The notes below the pieces were generated by a model. It was given only the letters and a program-made list of their open reading frames with translations, ran no database searches and was not told the origin of the DNA. Below are positions 44,800-54,680 of a DNA stretch of 64,000 bases, piece after piece. Position 1 is the first letter of the stretch. Every line of letters begins with the position of its first letter. The stretch covers positions 341,492-405,491 of the forward strand of contig NZ_MDJS01000005.1 of NCBI RefSeq assembly GCF_001705515.1, read 5' to 3'. Made by a program: the position numbers and the translations under genes. Source of the DNA: Mucilaginibacter sp. PPCGB 2223 (GTDB lineage: Bacteria; Bacteroidota; Bacteroidia; Sphingobacteriales; Sphingobacteriaceae).

Positions 44800-47700
44800 A
44801 TGAAACAAGTTTACGCACTTGCTATAGGCTCGCTGTTTACAATTTTTGCCGCCAAGGCTCAAGGCAACGACACTTATTTTGCCGACTACCCCACCTTAAC
44901 CCCCGACGCACAAACCGCCATCTTCAGCTACGAAGGCGACCTTTGGAAAGTTGCCGTGAACGGGCAGTCGCCGGCCGTACGTTTAACAGCCATGCAGGGG
45001 CAGGAAACTAACCCGCGGGTTTCGCCGGATGGTAAATGGCTCGCGTTCAGCGCTAACCAATATGGCAATAACGATGTGTTTGTAATGCCGCTTGCCGGTG
45101 GCGAGATCAAACAACTCACCTATAATGATGCCAATGATGAAGTGGATTCGTGGAGCTGGGATTCGAAAAGCATTTATTTTACCTCGGGCCGGTATAACAA
45201 CTTCAGCGCGTATAAGGTAAATATCGATGGCGGCACGGCGGTGCGGTTGTTCGGTAATTATTTTAACACTATCCATGGCGCGGCCGAGCATCCCAAAACC
45301 GGCGAACTGTATTTTGGCGATACCTGGGAAAGCTACCGTTTTGCTCAGCGCAAGCACTACAGGGGCGATTATAACCCCGATATACAATCGTACAATCCCA
45401 AAACAAAAGCTTACAAACGTTATACCGACTGGGCCGGTAAAGATTTTTGGACCACGATTGACGCGCAAGGCAATGTCTACTTCGTATCCGACGAGGGTAA
45501 CGACGAGTATAACCTGTACACTTTCGTCAACGGCAAAAAAACAGCCTTAACCAACTATCCAACGTCGGTAAAACGGCCGTCGGTAAGCGCGAACGGGCAA
45601 AAGATCATTTTTGAAAAGGACTACCAGCTTTTTACCTACGATATAGCAGGCAGGAAGACCGAGAAGCTGAACATCAACATTTATCGCAACAACGTTCTGC
45701 CGAAACAGCAGGAGTTCGACATACAGGGCAATATCGAAAACTTTGATGCTTCGCCCGATGGTAAGAAACTGGCCTTTGTTTCGCGCGGCGAGTTATTTGT
45801 ATCGGATGCAGACGGGAAATTCATCCAAAAACTTGAACGTAATTCTGCCGAGCGCGTGCTCGAAGTAGAATGGCTTGCCGACAGCAAAACCCTGCTGTAC
45901 AACCAAACTTTGGAGGGCTATCAAAACCTGTACACCATAGCTGCCAACGGTACCGGCAGCCCGAAACAACTAACCAACGACAAGCGCAATAACCGCGACC
46001 TGACCCTGAATAAAAAACGTACCATGGCCGCTTACCTGAGCGGGCGCGATGAGCTGCGTACGATAGACCTGAGCACTTTTGTGAGCAAAACTGTCGTGAA
46101 AGACGAGTTCTGGGGTTTCCAGAACGGGCAGCCGTACTTTTCGCCAAACGGCGAGTACCTGATGTATACCGCTAAGCGTAATTTCGAGGAAGATATTTTT
46201 GTGCATAATCTTAAAACCGGGCAAACCCTTAACCTCACCAACAGCGGCGTAAGCGAGGTAAACCCGTATTGGTCGCCGGATGGTAAGTACATTTATTTCA
46301 GCACATCCCGCACACAGCCATCCTACCCCTTTGGCACGAGGGACGCACATATTTACCGGATGCCGCTCGAGAAATTCGACGAGGCTTTCCGCCTGAGCAA
46401 GTTTAACGACCTGTTTAAAGAGGAGCCAAAACCGGATACCACTAAAAAATCGCCGTTGAAGGATACCAAGCCGGCGCCGCTGGCTGCACAGCCTGCGCCA
46501 AAGGCACCTTCGGACATTGCGATCAATACCGACGAGATCATGCACCGTTTGGAGCGCATCAGCAGCGGCTTTGGCCAGCAGGACGGGCCGGTTGTGATCC
46601 AGAAAGGCGAGAAAACACTGATCTATTATACCTCGAACCAAAACGGAGGCAGTAACTCGGTGTACCGCACCACGCTCGAAACTTTTGAGCGGCCCAAGAC
46701 CGATAAGGTTGAGGGTGCGGATGCCGGCGGTTTCAGCATGACAGCGGTCGGCGAAAAATATTATATCAGTTTTGGCGGCAACGTTTACCGCATCAATATC
46801 GAAAGCAATAAGCTGGATAAGATCGATGTGACGTATAAGTTCGACCGTAACCTTTCGGGAGAGTTTGCGCAGATATTCGACGAGACCTGGGCCAACCTGG
46901 AAGAAAACTATTATGATGGTACATTCCATCATATCGACTGGCAGAAAATGCACGATCGTTATAAGGCCTATGTGCCTTATATTAATAACCGTGCCGACCT
47001 GCGCCTGATGCTGAACGATATGCTGGGCGAGCTCAACTCATCGCATATGGGCTTTACCTCCAACGGGCAGGAAGAGCGCCTGAACCTGCGTTACCGTACC
47101 ATGGAAACCGGCATCGTATTCGGCAATACTTCGCCCTACGTGGTCGATCATATCCTGGAGAACAGCGCGGCCGATCATAAAGGTATCGATGTACAGGCCG
47201 GAGATAAGCTGATCAAAGTAAACAACGTACCGGTTAACGAAAAGATGGATCGCGATTATTATTTCACCAAACCATCTATCGACAGGGAGATACTGCTCAC
47301 CTTTGAGCGCGGCGGTAAAAACATCGACGTAAAGCTGCATACCGAAGCCACTAACGATATCCGCGGCCAGTTATACGATGAGTGGATCAAACACAACAAA
47401 GCGATGGTGGAGCAGGAAGGCAACAAACGCATTGCCTACGTGTACATGAAAGACATGGGCGACGGCTCGCTGCAAAACTTTTTGGAAGATATGGTTGACG
47501 AGGGTTACAAAAAAGACGCCCTGATACTCGACCTGCGCTACAATACCGGCGGCAACGTGCACGATGCCGTACTCAACTTTTTATCGCGCAAGCCTTATAT
47601 GCAATGGCAGTACCGGGGCGGCGAGAAAACCCCGCAGCCAAATTTCAGTCCGGCGGCTAAGCCTATTATTTTACTGGTGAACGAGCAGACCCTGAGCGAT

Positions 47701-47979
47701 GGTGAGGTAACTTCGGCCGGTTTTAAACAGTTAGGCTTAGGTAAGATCATCGGCACCGAAACTTACCGCTGGATCATTTTTACCAGCGGCAAAGGTTTGG
47801 TGGATGGATCCTTTTACCGCCTGCCATCCTGGGGGTGCTTTACGCTGAGCGGCGATGATATTGAACATACCGGCGTTAAACCCGATATCTACATTAAAAC
47901 TACTTTTACCGACAGGCTGGCCGATAAGGACCCGCAGATTGATGCCGCGGTAAAAGAGATTATGAAGGAGTTGAAGTAG
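44800..47979 (+). CDS. Tricorn-like S41 protease
   Basis: A 1059-residue exported protease (signal ending AAKAQ). Two beta-propeller regions with PD40-like repeats (SPDGKWLAFSANQYG) fill residues 25-530, a Pro/Lys/Ala-rich linker covers 538-565, then come a C1 domain, PDZ (about 770-850) and the S41 catalytic domain. Catalytic candidates are Ser748-His749 in LNSSHMGF and Ser966-Asp967 in EQTLSDGEV, close to their positions in archaeal Tricorn (745-746 and 965-966). It degrades peptides in the periplasm. It lies inside the polysaccharide region without obvious linkage. Confidence 0.95.
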   Translation: MKQVYALAIGSLFTIFAAKAQGNDTYFADYPTLTPDAQTAIFSYEGDLWKVAVNGQSPAVRLTAMQGQETNPRVSPDGKWLAFSANQYGNNDVFVMPLAGGEIKQLTYNDANDEVDSWSWDSKSIYFTSGRYNNFSAYKVNIDGGTAVRLFGNYFNTIHGAAEHPKTGELYFGDTWESYRFAQRKHYRGDYNPDIQSYNPKTKAYKRYTDWAGKDFWTTIDAQGNVYFVSDEGNDEYNLYTFVNGKKTALTNYPTSVKRPSVSANGQKIIFEKDYQLFTYDIAGRKTEKLNINIYRNNVLPKQQEFDIQGNIENFDASPDGKKLAFVSRGELFVSDADGKFIQKLERNSAERVLEVEWLADSKTLLYNQTLEGYQNLYTIAANGTGSPKQLTNDKRNNRDLTLNKKRTMAAYLSGRDELRTIDLSTFVSKTVVKDEFWGFQNGQPYFSPNGEYLMYTAKRNFEEDIFVHNLKTGQTLNLTNSGVSEVNPYWSPDGKYIYFSTSRTQPSYPFGTRDAHIYRMPLEKFDEAFRLSKFNDLFKEEPKPDTTKKSPLKDTKPAPLAAQPAPKAPSDIAINTDEIMHRLERISSGFGQQDGPVVIQKGEKTLIYYTSNQNGGSNSVYRTTLETFERPKTDKVEGADAGGFSMTAVGEKYYISFGGNVYRINIESNKLDKIDVTYKFDRNLSGEFAQIFDETWANLEENYYDGTFHHIDWQKMHDRYKAYVPYINNRADLRLMLNDMLGELNSSHMGFTSNGQEERLNLRYRTMETGIVFGNTSPYVVDHILENSAADHKGIDVQAGDKLIKVNNVPVNEKMDRDYYFTKPSIDREILLTFERGGKNIDVKLHTEATNDIRGQLYDEWIKHNKAMVEQEGNKRIAYVYMKDMGDGSLQNFLEDMVDEGYKKDALILDLRYNTGGNVHDAVLNFLSRKPYMQWQYRGGEKTPQPNFSPAAKPIILLVNEQTLSDGEVTSAGFKQLGLGKIIGTETYRWIIFTSGKGLVDGSFYRLPSWGCFTLSGDDIEHTGVKPDIYIKTTFTDRLADKDPQIDAAVKEIMKELK

Positions 47980-48050
47980 CTTGCGGGAGTTGTTGGTGAC
48001 AACACCAGCAACGGCGTCGGGACACCCAAACGGCTTCAGAGAAATTTTAC

Positions 48051-48058
48051 TAATTTTG
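48051..48058 (+). promoter_or_regulatory. -7 box of the two-gene nucleotidyltransferase module
   Basis: TAATTTTG lies three bases before the ATG at 48062, another near-leaderless arrangement. No -33 match at the expected distance. Confidence 0.45.
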
Positions 48059-48061
48059 AAT

Positions 48062-48265
48062 ATGAGCGAATTTAAACTGGATAGAACTGCATTTAAAGCA
48101 CAAACAGCAGCCGAAGCAGCCGATCATAGGGAATACTATCAAAACCTTACTGTGAAAGAGCGTTTGCGGATAGCTCATTATTTAAATAGCATAGCGTTTA
48201 ACTTTCCGATAGATAGCCCGCCAAGGATGGATAAAACAAAGTTTAGTGTCAGATCAAGAAGTTGA
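48062..48265 (+). CDS. Small partner protein of a nucleotidyltransferase module
   Basis: A 67-residue basic protein, MSEFKLDRTAFKAQTAAEAA, with the mid-section TVKERLRIAHYLNSIAFNF and a C-terminal MDKTKFSVRSRS. From memory, short proteins with this RTAFK...ERL..A.YL pattern sit just upstream of MNT-type nucleotidyltransferases in Bacteroidota, like an antitoxin-toxin pair. The stop overlaps the next ATG (ATGA-like TGATG), so the two are coupled. Confidence 0.7.
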   Translation: MSEFKLDRTAFKAQTAAEAADHREYYQNLTVKERLRIAHYLNSIAFNFPIDSPPRMDKTKFSVRSRS

Positions 48266-48723
48266 TGGGGAATATATTCAATGAAGACTTCCGGGATTTT
48301 ATCGACGCGTTAAACAAGCAAAATGTCCGGTATATTTTAGTCGGTGGTTTTTAGGTAATACTACATGGCTACTCCAGGACTACCGGCGATATGGATATAT
48401 GGGTTGAACGTACCCATGAGAACTATACAAAAATCAAACAGGCATTTCAACAATTTGGAATGCCTGTTTTTGATATGAATGAAGAAAATTTTCTTCATCA
48501 TCCTAACTGGGAAGTCTTCACGTTTGGTATTCCACCTACGGCTATAGATATGATGATTAGTGTAAAGGGGCTTGATTTTGATTCGTGTTTCAAAGAATCG
48601 GCTTATTTCGAAGAAGGCGGTCTGGTGATAAGAACGATCCATTTAAACGATCTTATAAAGGCAAAACAGATATCCGGTAGACCGAAAGATATTGACGACT
48701 TGGAAAATCTATCCAAAAAATGA
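48265..48723 (+). pseudogene. Nucleotidyltransferase with in-frame TAG
   Basis: Read from the ATG at 48265, the frame gives MGNIFNEDFRDFIDALNKQN, then VRYILVGGF, a TAG stop at 48352-48354, and continues VILHGYSRTTGDMDIWVER to the normal end at 48723. GG(Y/F)xVILHGYSRTTGDMDI is the MNT-type catalytic signature (GG ... DxD), so the stop replaces a single residue in the active-site strand. The full frame is 153 codons. A shorter product from the ATG at 48391 would lack the GG motif, so the enzyme is probably dead unless the stop is read through or is a sequencing error. Confidence 0.88.
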
Positions 48724-49626
48724 TTACTTCCCCATCCGCTGCTTTACAAACCGCACCAACCTTTGCAGCAACGTACCCTTGCGGTTTTTGAGGAAATGTT
48801 TGATCACGAGGTGCGCCTGCGGGCTTTCTGCTATCACATCCGGGAAATCGGTTATGGCTTCCTTATAAATAGGAACCTGGTAAATATCTTCCTTGTTGGA
48901 GTGAATGCCGCTGCCATCGTTACCGATGTTGTGGATGAGCGATTTTGACGGATTAAGCGTTAAGCCGCCGCGTAAAAAGATCGAGGCATACCAGCGGATG
49001 GCCCAGGAGTTGTTTTTACCGGCTTTGAACTCCTGTACCTGTTTCCAGAAATTCATATTGCCTTCGATGGAGAACTGCAGGATCTTTTTCTGATCGAACT
49101 GGGCAATGAGCTTATCTACATCCGGCTCAAAATGTTTCCAGGCACGTGCCCAGGTGGCCCAGCCCCAGCTTGTTGCCGCACGGTAAAAAAAAGTCTGCGG
49201 CAGGAAGTTGCCGGTCAAGGGGTACATATACGCACCGATGTGCATTATCTTATCGGTATGCGCATATTTATCTAAAGCTTCGTTAAAATAAGTGAGCGTA
49301 TAGGGCGATGAGAGCAAATCATCTTCAAATACGATTACTTTTTCATATTCGTTCACCAGTTGTGTCACCCCGGCGATAATGGAATTTGCGAGGCCGAGGT
49401 TCTCTTTCCGCTCCACCACCTTTACCGATTTAAAGCCTTCCACATCTTTAATCAACTCCCTTACCTCGCCGACCTTGGCTGTATCTGCATCGGTTTTTGC
49501 CGCATCCGAAAAAATGTACAGGCGCGATTCATCGGCCAGTAAATTATTTTTCAGGTGGTTGAGGGTGCGGCGGGTATGCTCGGGCCTGTTGTAAACAAAT
49601 AAAGCAATGGGTGCCGGGTTCTGCAT
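48724..49626 (-). CDS. Glycosyltransferase (GNT-I-like/GT2 superfamily)
   Basis: A 300-residue GT-A protein: PIALFVYNRPEHTRRTLNHL start, KENLGLANSIIAGV, and the metal-binding VIVFEDDLLSSPYTL (EDD). The SWGWATWARAWKHFE motif is typical of the bacterial group related to N-acetylglucosaminyltransferase I. It begins the leftward half of the polysaccharide cluster. Its stop abuts the pseudogene stop. Confidence 0.85.
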   Translation of the reverse strand: MQNPAPIALFVYNRPEHTRRTLNHLKNNLLADESRLYIFSDAAKTDADTAKVGEVRELIKDVEGFKSVKVVERKENLGLANSIIAGVTQLVNEYEKVIVFEDDLLSSPYTLTYFNEALDKYAHTDKIMHIGAYMYPLTGNFLPQTFFYRAATSWGWATWARAWKHFEPDVDKLIAQFDQKKILQFSIEGNMNFWKQVQEFKAGKNNSWAIRWYASIFLRGGLTLNPSKSLIHNIGNDGSGIHSNKEDIYQVPIYKEAITDFPDVIAESPQAHLVIKHFLKNRKGTLLQRLVRFVKQRMGK

Positions 49627-49742
49627 TTTCGGGGGTACTGATGAAATGTATTAACAACTAAGCCGTGTCGGTGTTTCGGTAAAACAGCCCGGCAAATTTA
49701 AAATAATCCGGTTATTAATTTACAGTCCAGGGCTATACACTC

Positions 49743-50501
49743 TTAAAACAGCTTTGGCGCTTCGGCCTGTTTACCACAAAGTACGGTATAGGAATTGGCA
49801 AAGCGCTCGGTGGTTTTTTTACCGCCAATGGCGCAAAGCAACTGCTTGATAGCATACTCGGCAGATATCTTCAAACCGGCAAACAGGCTTTTCTTCTTGT
49901 AAAAACGACTGACATCGGGCGTGATCATCGACGGCAGATCCTTTGCGATGGTGAACCCTTCGGTGAGCAACAGGTAACGCAGCGAGGTTGGGGTATACAT
50001 GTTGATGTGCCCGTACGCAAGGAAGTGTTTGATGCGCTTATCTACCCCGTAGCGATAATCTTTAGGCACCTCGATGAGGCACATTTTAGCAACGCGCCTT
50101 AACTCGCGCAGCAAAATACGCTCGTGCTCCACATGCTCCAGTACGTGTGACAGGATGACCAGGTCGAACTCGTCATCGCCGAAAGGCAAATGATAGCCAT
50201 CGAAAACCTGTATGCTTTTGAGATTGCTGATCTGCAGCGCTTTGATACGGCCGACGCCGCTTTCGGATATTTCGACGGCGGAATATTCCCTGGCGAAATT
50301 GCTTTCGGATAAGAGTTTTAAAATGCTGCCATCGCCGGCACCAACTTCCAATACATTGTTAAAGGTATGCCCCTTGCTTACTTCGATAATGCGTTGCGCC
50401 TTGTATTTTGCGCCGAGCAGCCGCCAGCCTTTATCATCTTTTTCGTAAAACGAACTGTAGGCGGTTTTTACGTTTTCGCTGATGATGTTTTTATCGGGCA
50501 T
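49743..50501 (-). CDS. Class I SAM-dependent methyltransferase
   Basis: A 252-residue methyltransferase with motif I NVLEVGAGDGSILKLL (residues 40-55), YSAVEISESGV, and the post-motif FDLVILSHVLEHVEHERILLREL. Probably acts on a glycan or lipid intermediate. It lies downstream of the flippase gene on the same strand with a 34-base gap. Confidence 0.88.
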   Translation of the reverse strand: MPDKNIISENVKTAYSSFYEKDDKGWRLLGAKYKAQRIIEVSKGHTFNNVLEVGAGDGSILKLLSESNFAREYSAVEISESGVGRIKALQISNLKSIQVFDGYHLPFGDDEFDLVILSHVLEHVEHERILLRELRRVAKMCLIEVPKDYRYGVDKRIKHFLAYGHINMYTPTSLRYLLLTEGFTIAKDLPSMITPDVSRFYKKKSLFAGLKISAEYAIKQLLCAIGGKKTTERFANSYTVLCGKQAEAPKLF

Positions 50502-50535
50502 AGGGCAAATTTAAATTTTTGATACGAGGTATCAA

Positions 50536-52026
50536 TTATGATCGTAGTTTTAGTTTAACCAGGGTTTTATCTACTTTTTCGTTCACGTCGGGAGCGATAT
50601 TGAACAGGTAGATCAGCACACCATAAAAACCAGTTATTACACCGCTCCGCACAATAATATCAGCATAAACGTTAGGTAACTGCCATAAATATTTGCCCAA
50701 AAAGTAACTGGCAATCGTAATGGCTATCACAATGAGGTGCTTACTTGTAAAAGGCTGCATATGGAACCTCGTTTTAATATAGTACCAGGTACAAAAATTA
50801 AGCGCCGCCATGGTAGCCAGGTAAGCTATTGCCGCGCCCATGCCGCCATAACGCGGGATGAGAAAATAATTGAGCCCGATACACAACAAACTCGAGCAGA
50901 TTACCCAAACCGTTACCAGGCGGTATTTGTGCGAAGTGGTAACGATATAAGTATTGAGGCCGCCGGTGATATCGACCAGGAAGCCGAGGCCGATAACGAT
51001 AAAAATATCAAACTCTTTTATTTTTTCTGGATCGTGAACGATGTGAAGCAGGTTGCCCTGGTTGCTGATGATGCCCACAAACAGCAGGCACCCTACCAGC
51101 ATCTGTACAATCGAGGTTTTGTTGTAGACATCGGCAATGTTTTTCATGTCTTTAGCCTTCCAGGCATCGGATACGATCTGGTAAGTAGTACGGCTTAATG
51201 CCGAAGCCGGTACACTGATGACCATTGCGATATTGAAGTACCAGCTGTACACGCCTTGTTTGGCATCGCCAACGATAGAGCTGAGCATAATGATATCGAC
51301 TTTTTGCAGCAATACGTATACCGATACCGATACGACGGTAATCAGGCCATAATTAATGAGCTCCTTTTTTTGTATGGCGGCAAATTTAAGATCGTTCACC
51401 CGGTAAGAAAACTCGCCCGAGAGCGCGAGATTGATCAGTAAAATAACACAAATGAGGCCCCAGCTTGCAATATACAGCGCGATAAACTGTTTAAAATCTA
51501 TCCAGCCCAGGGCAATCATGCCTAGTAACGCGGTTGTGATCAGCCGAACCAGAACATCACGCAGAAAGCTCGAAAAAATCGTGCGGTAAATGATGCGGCC
51601 GGTCATCTCTAAAAAATTGAAGAAAACGGTAAACAGGGCCAGGGGCACCAGGTAATAGTAATAATCGATCAGTAACGAAGATTTACCACCTGTATAGGCA
51701 TGAATAATAGCCGGTTTTAGCACAATAAAGAGGATTGTTGTGGCCACGAATCCAAGCAGGGAAAAAAGCGCCGTCCAGTGCATAAAGCCGTTGTGCAGCC
51801 GGTCGGGCGTACGGTAAAAAGGAAAATACCTGGAGATGATCTGCGGGATACCGAATGAGGCGATCAGCGAGTATAAAACTGAAATGCCGATGAGTAAATT
51901 GTACAGGCCATACTCTTCGTTTTTGGTAAAGAACGGGAACAACAGGATAGTATTAACGTAGGCCACTACCATACCAAAGTAGGATACGATCGTGTTTTTA
52001 TAGGCCTGTTTTTTTACTATTCCCAT
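50536..52026 (-). CDS. Wzx-type polysaccharide flippase
   Basis: A 496-residue protein with about 13-14 membrane segments, starting MGIVKKQAYKNTIVSYFGMVV. It has the N-terminal GLYNLLIGISVLYSLIASFG and the AIAYLATMAALNFCTWYYIK pattern of the polysaccharide transporter (MATE/MVF-like) family. It would move undecaprenyl-linked repeat units to the periplasm. No Wzy polymerase or Wzc/Wza gene is in the window. Confidence 0.9.
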   Translation of the reverse strand: MGIVKKQAYKNTIVSYFGMVVAYVNTILLFPFFTKNEEYGLYNLLIGISVLYSLIASFGIPQIISRYFPFYRTPDRLHNGFMHWTALFSLLGFVATTILFIVLKPAIIHAYTGGKSSLLIDYYYYLVPLALFTVFFNFLEMTGRIIYRTIFSSFLRDVLVRLITTALLGMIALGWIDFKQFIALYIASWGLICVILLINLALSGEFSYRVNDLKFAAIQKKELINYGLITVVSVSVYVLLQKVDIIMLSSIVGDAKQGVYSWYFNIAMVISVPASALSRTTYQIVSDAWKAKDMKNIADVYNKTSIVQMLVGCLLFVGIISNQGNLLHIVHDPEKIKEFDIFIVIGLGFLVDITGGLNTYIVTTSHKYRLVTVWVICSSLLCIGLNYFLIPRYGGMGAAIAYLATMAALNFCTWYYIKTRFHMQPFTSKHLIVIAITIASYFLGKYLWQLPNVYADIIVRSGVITGFYGVLIYLFNIAPDVNEKVDKTLVKLKLRS

Positions 52027-52082
52027 GTATAAAAGTTAAAAGTCAAAATTAAAAAGTCGCCAAAATGCTTCTTAATTATACT

Positions 52083-52847
52083 TTAGTATTTGATACCGAT
52101 GCGGCCGGTATAGTCGATGCGGTTGAGTAATAACGGTAATTTTTCGGCTGCGATATATTCATCGACGGCTTTACGCGCCCCTTCCCAATGCCCGTAATCG
52201 TCGATAATGATCACGCCGCCGGATACCAATAAAGGATACAGGTGTTTCAGCTCGTGGGCGGTCGACTCGTACCAGTCGGTATCCAAACGCAATAACGCTA
52301 TTTTACCGGGCAGGGTATGCGGGATGGTATCCTCCACCTTTCCCTTTACATAATGCACTTTGGCGGGAGGGTATTTCAGGCTGCCGACGTTTTGCTGAAC
52401 CTCTTCGAGCGCCGAATAGCACCAAACGGAGGTTGTGTCTTCGCGGCTGCTGGTATCCATCATTTCCTTCGCAGCGGTACCCATTGCCAGTTTATCGGCT
52501 TCTGTAGGTTCGGACATGCCTTCGAAGGTATCGTACAGGTATATTTCACGGCTGGTATCACCGGCTTTGATCAAGGTGTCGATAGCGGCCATGGTACTGC
52601 CGCCGCGCCAAACGCCGCATTCAACAAAGTCGCCCGCGATGTTATTTTGCACCAGGTAATTCACCGCGTTACAAAGCGAGGCTATGCGCTCGGCCGAGGT
52701 CATGGTATAGGGCTTTACTTTGCGGTAGGTTTCGACAGTCGGTTTGTCAAAATCAACAGGTAAGCCATCAACAACTATCCTTTTATCGGGCTTTATAAGG
52801 GCGAAACCCATTTTATCAAGCATCGCGTGGAACATTTTCTTCATCAT
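52083..52847 (-). CDS. TylF/MycF-family O-methyltransferase
   Basis: A 254-residue macrocin-O-methyltransferase-like enzyme. Motifs: FVECGVWRGGSTMAAIDTLI (SAM loop), YLYDTFEGMSEPTEADKL, and ALLRLDTDWYESTAHELKHL followed by VIIIDDYGHWEGA (metal-binding Asp pair). In surface-glycan loci such proteins methylate sugar hydroxyls. It follows the GT4 gene (52851) with a 3-base gap. Confidence 0.9.
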   Translation of the reverse strand: MMKKMFHAMLDKMGFALIKPDKRIVVDGLPVDFDKPTVETYRKVKPYTMTSAERIASLCNAVNYLVQNNIAGDFVECGVWRGGSTMAAIDTLIKAGDTSREIYLYDTFEGMSEPTEADKLAMGTAAKEMMDTSSREDTTSVWCYSALEEVQQNVGSLKYPPAKVHYVKGKVEDTIPHTLPGKIALLRLDTDWYESTAHELKHLYPLLVSGGVIIIDDYGHWEGARKAVDEYIAAEKLPLLLNRIDYTGRIGIKY

Positions 52848-52850
52848 ATC

Positions 52851-53975
52851 CTAATCTCTTTGTATTGCTTTGTAAATTATTTCGGTCAGTGTGTTTATTC
52901 TGTCTTTAATATCATAGTTCCGGCGAACATGCGCCGCGCCGGCATTGCCAAGCGCTATGGCCAATGGCAGGTCCTGCGCTATTTTGATCATATGAGCGGC
53001 CATTCCTTCAATATCGTGTTCGGGCACCAAATATCCGGTTTTTTCGTGTATTACGGCTTGTTTAATACCGGTATGGAATGTGCTGACTATTGGCAGGCCG
53101 GAAGAGCCGGCTTCGAGTATGGTAACGGGTGTACCCTCCTTATCGCCATTAGCTGCTGTTACCGAATGTTGTACAAAGCACCGTGTCTGGCCGAATAATT
53201 TTTTAATACCATCGCTGGGCAGTGGCCCTGTGAGATTGATCTTTTCGCCAAGCCCCAGTTGCGATACCTGGGCTTTTGTTTCTTCAAACAGCGGGCCTTC
53301 GCCCACCATCCATAATTTGGCATCGGGGAGCTGATCAGCAACGATTTTAAACGCCTTCACCACAGATGCAGGTGATTTTTTTTCGACGAAGCGTCCCACG
53401 GATAAAAAATTCCTGGCGGTACCCGATATGTCCAATTGCGGGAACGCTTCGGTGTCGACACCGCAGGAAGCCAGGTGTATCTTTTCGGCGGGTGCGCCAA
53501 GTTCTATCAGCGCGCCGATCATATCAACCGATACCGAAATAAAGGCGCTCGCATATTTAAATGCTTCCTGGTATAAATCAAAATATGTTTCGACCGTTTT
53601 GCGATGGTGGACATCTGCGCCATGAAAATGGATGATCAGCGGCACCCCGGCTAAACGGCAAGCTTCGGTAACCATGGCGCCGACCATACCGTATTCAACA
53701 AAAACCGCATCGATTTCTTCTTTTTTGAGATAGGCCACCAAGGCGTTCGTCCGAACCGCTATCGCTTGTTTTTTGAAGATCTTTTTTTGGATGAGGTAGC
53801 TTAACAACCCCCATTTTGATTTGATCAGGAATTTATCTTCGTGATCATAAACCGGGAAAACACCGCCGTACAAAACTTTTTTATTGCCGGGCAAACGATT
53901 GATATGCTCCTGCACAAACGTTTCGGAAAAGGTTTGTTTGTTGGGTTTGATGATACACAGGTTAATCGGCTTCAT
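52851..53975 (-). CDS. Glycosyltransferase family 4
   Basis: A 374-residue GT-B enzyme. The C-terminal domain has FLSVGRFVEKKSPASVVKAF, LWMVGEGPLFEE and the EX7E-like GDKEGTPVTILEAGSSGLPIV. It adds a sugar in polysaccharide synthesis. It starts 9 bases after the upstream methyltransferase stop, so the genes form an operon. Confidence 0.92.
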   Translation of the reverse strand: MKPINLCIIKPNKQTFSETFVQEHINRLPGNKKVLYGGVFPVYDHEDKFLIKSKWGLLSYLIQKKIFKKQAIAVRTNALVAYLKKEEIDAVFVEYGMVGAMVTEACRLAGVPLIIHFHGADVHHRKTVETYFDLYQEAFKYASAFISVSVDMIGALIELGAPAEKIHLASCGVDTEAFPQLDISGTARNFLSVGRFVEKKSPASVVKAFKIVADQLPDAKLWMVGEGPLFEETKAQVSQLGLGEKINLTGPLPSDGIKKLFGQTRCFVQHSVTAANGDKEGTPVTILEAGSSGLPIVSTFHTGIKQAVIHEKTGYLVPEHDIEGMAAHMIKIAQDLPLAIALGNAGAAHVRRNYDIKDRINTLTEIIYKAIQRD

Positions 53976-53984
53976 GGCACTTTA

Positions 53985-54668
53985 TTAAAGCGGCTTTTGT
54001 GCCAGCACAACATATAACGAAGCATCGCGGTTACGCTGCTCCTGGTTGTTTATTTTATTGAAAAGAGCGATAAGGCCCTGCATAACCAACGCAAAAGGCG
54101 GTATTAAAAATTTGGGCAGTTTGCTGATGATGGCATCCTGGAAAAGTTGCAATCCGCTTGCCGCCAATCCCATGATACCAAAAAAAGAAGTGATCCTGAA
54201 ACCTTCATCTTCGATGGTTTTTCGCAGGCCGGCACTCGTCCACCGCCAGTAATCATTAGGCGTGGGATGGTAGAACCAATAACCGTGGGTAGTGCAGATG
54301 ATAGAGCCGCCTGGTTTAAGTATGCGCAGAGCTTCCTGCAAATAGCCCGATGGTGAATCGACATGCTCCAATACCTGGTTCGACAGGATAATATCGCAAT
54401 AATTATCGGGCAGGGTAGTTTTGCTGTCGAAACCGATATGATGATCGGCCCTGGGGTTCATGTCCAGGTCGACGCCTTCGTATTTACCGACCATCGGTTT
54501 GATTACCTCGCGATACGGCATGTTACCGCAGCCAAAATCCACCAATAACAGGTTTTTATCATTTGCGGTTAGTTGCTGTACCGTCTTTAGTGTCGCATCC
54601 CGCAAATGCGTTAAGTGTACATACCGGGTATTAAATATCGATGGGTTTAACCTTTCATCATTGTTCAT
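53985..54668 (-). CDS. Class I SAM-dependent methyltransferase
   Basis: A 227-residue methyltransferase: LLLVDFGCGNMPYREVI (motif I), GVDLDMNPRADH, and CDIILSNQVLEHVDSPSGYLQEALRILKPGG. The last 50 residues are hydrophobic and may touch the membrane. It belongs to the same operon as its neighbours; the acceptor is unknown. Confidence 0.88.
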   Translation of the reverse strand: MNNDERLNPSIFNTRYVHLTHLRDATLKTVQQLTANDKNLLLVDFGCGNMPYREVIKPMVGKYEGVDLDMNPRADHHIGFDSKTTLPDNYCDIILSNQVLEHVDSPSGYLQEALRILKPGGSIICTTHGYWFYHPTPNDYWRWTSAGLRKTIEDEGFRITSFFGIMGLAASGLQLFQDAIISKLPKFLIPPFALVMQGLIALFNKINNQEQRNRDASLYVVLAQKPL

Positions 54669-54680
54669 TTCGGAAGCGGC

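Noticed and set aside
46032..46953. Long minus-strand frames inside the Tricorn-like gene
   Set aside because: They overlap a clear 1059-codon gene and arise from its GC-rich third positions.
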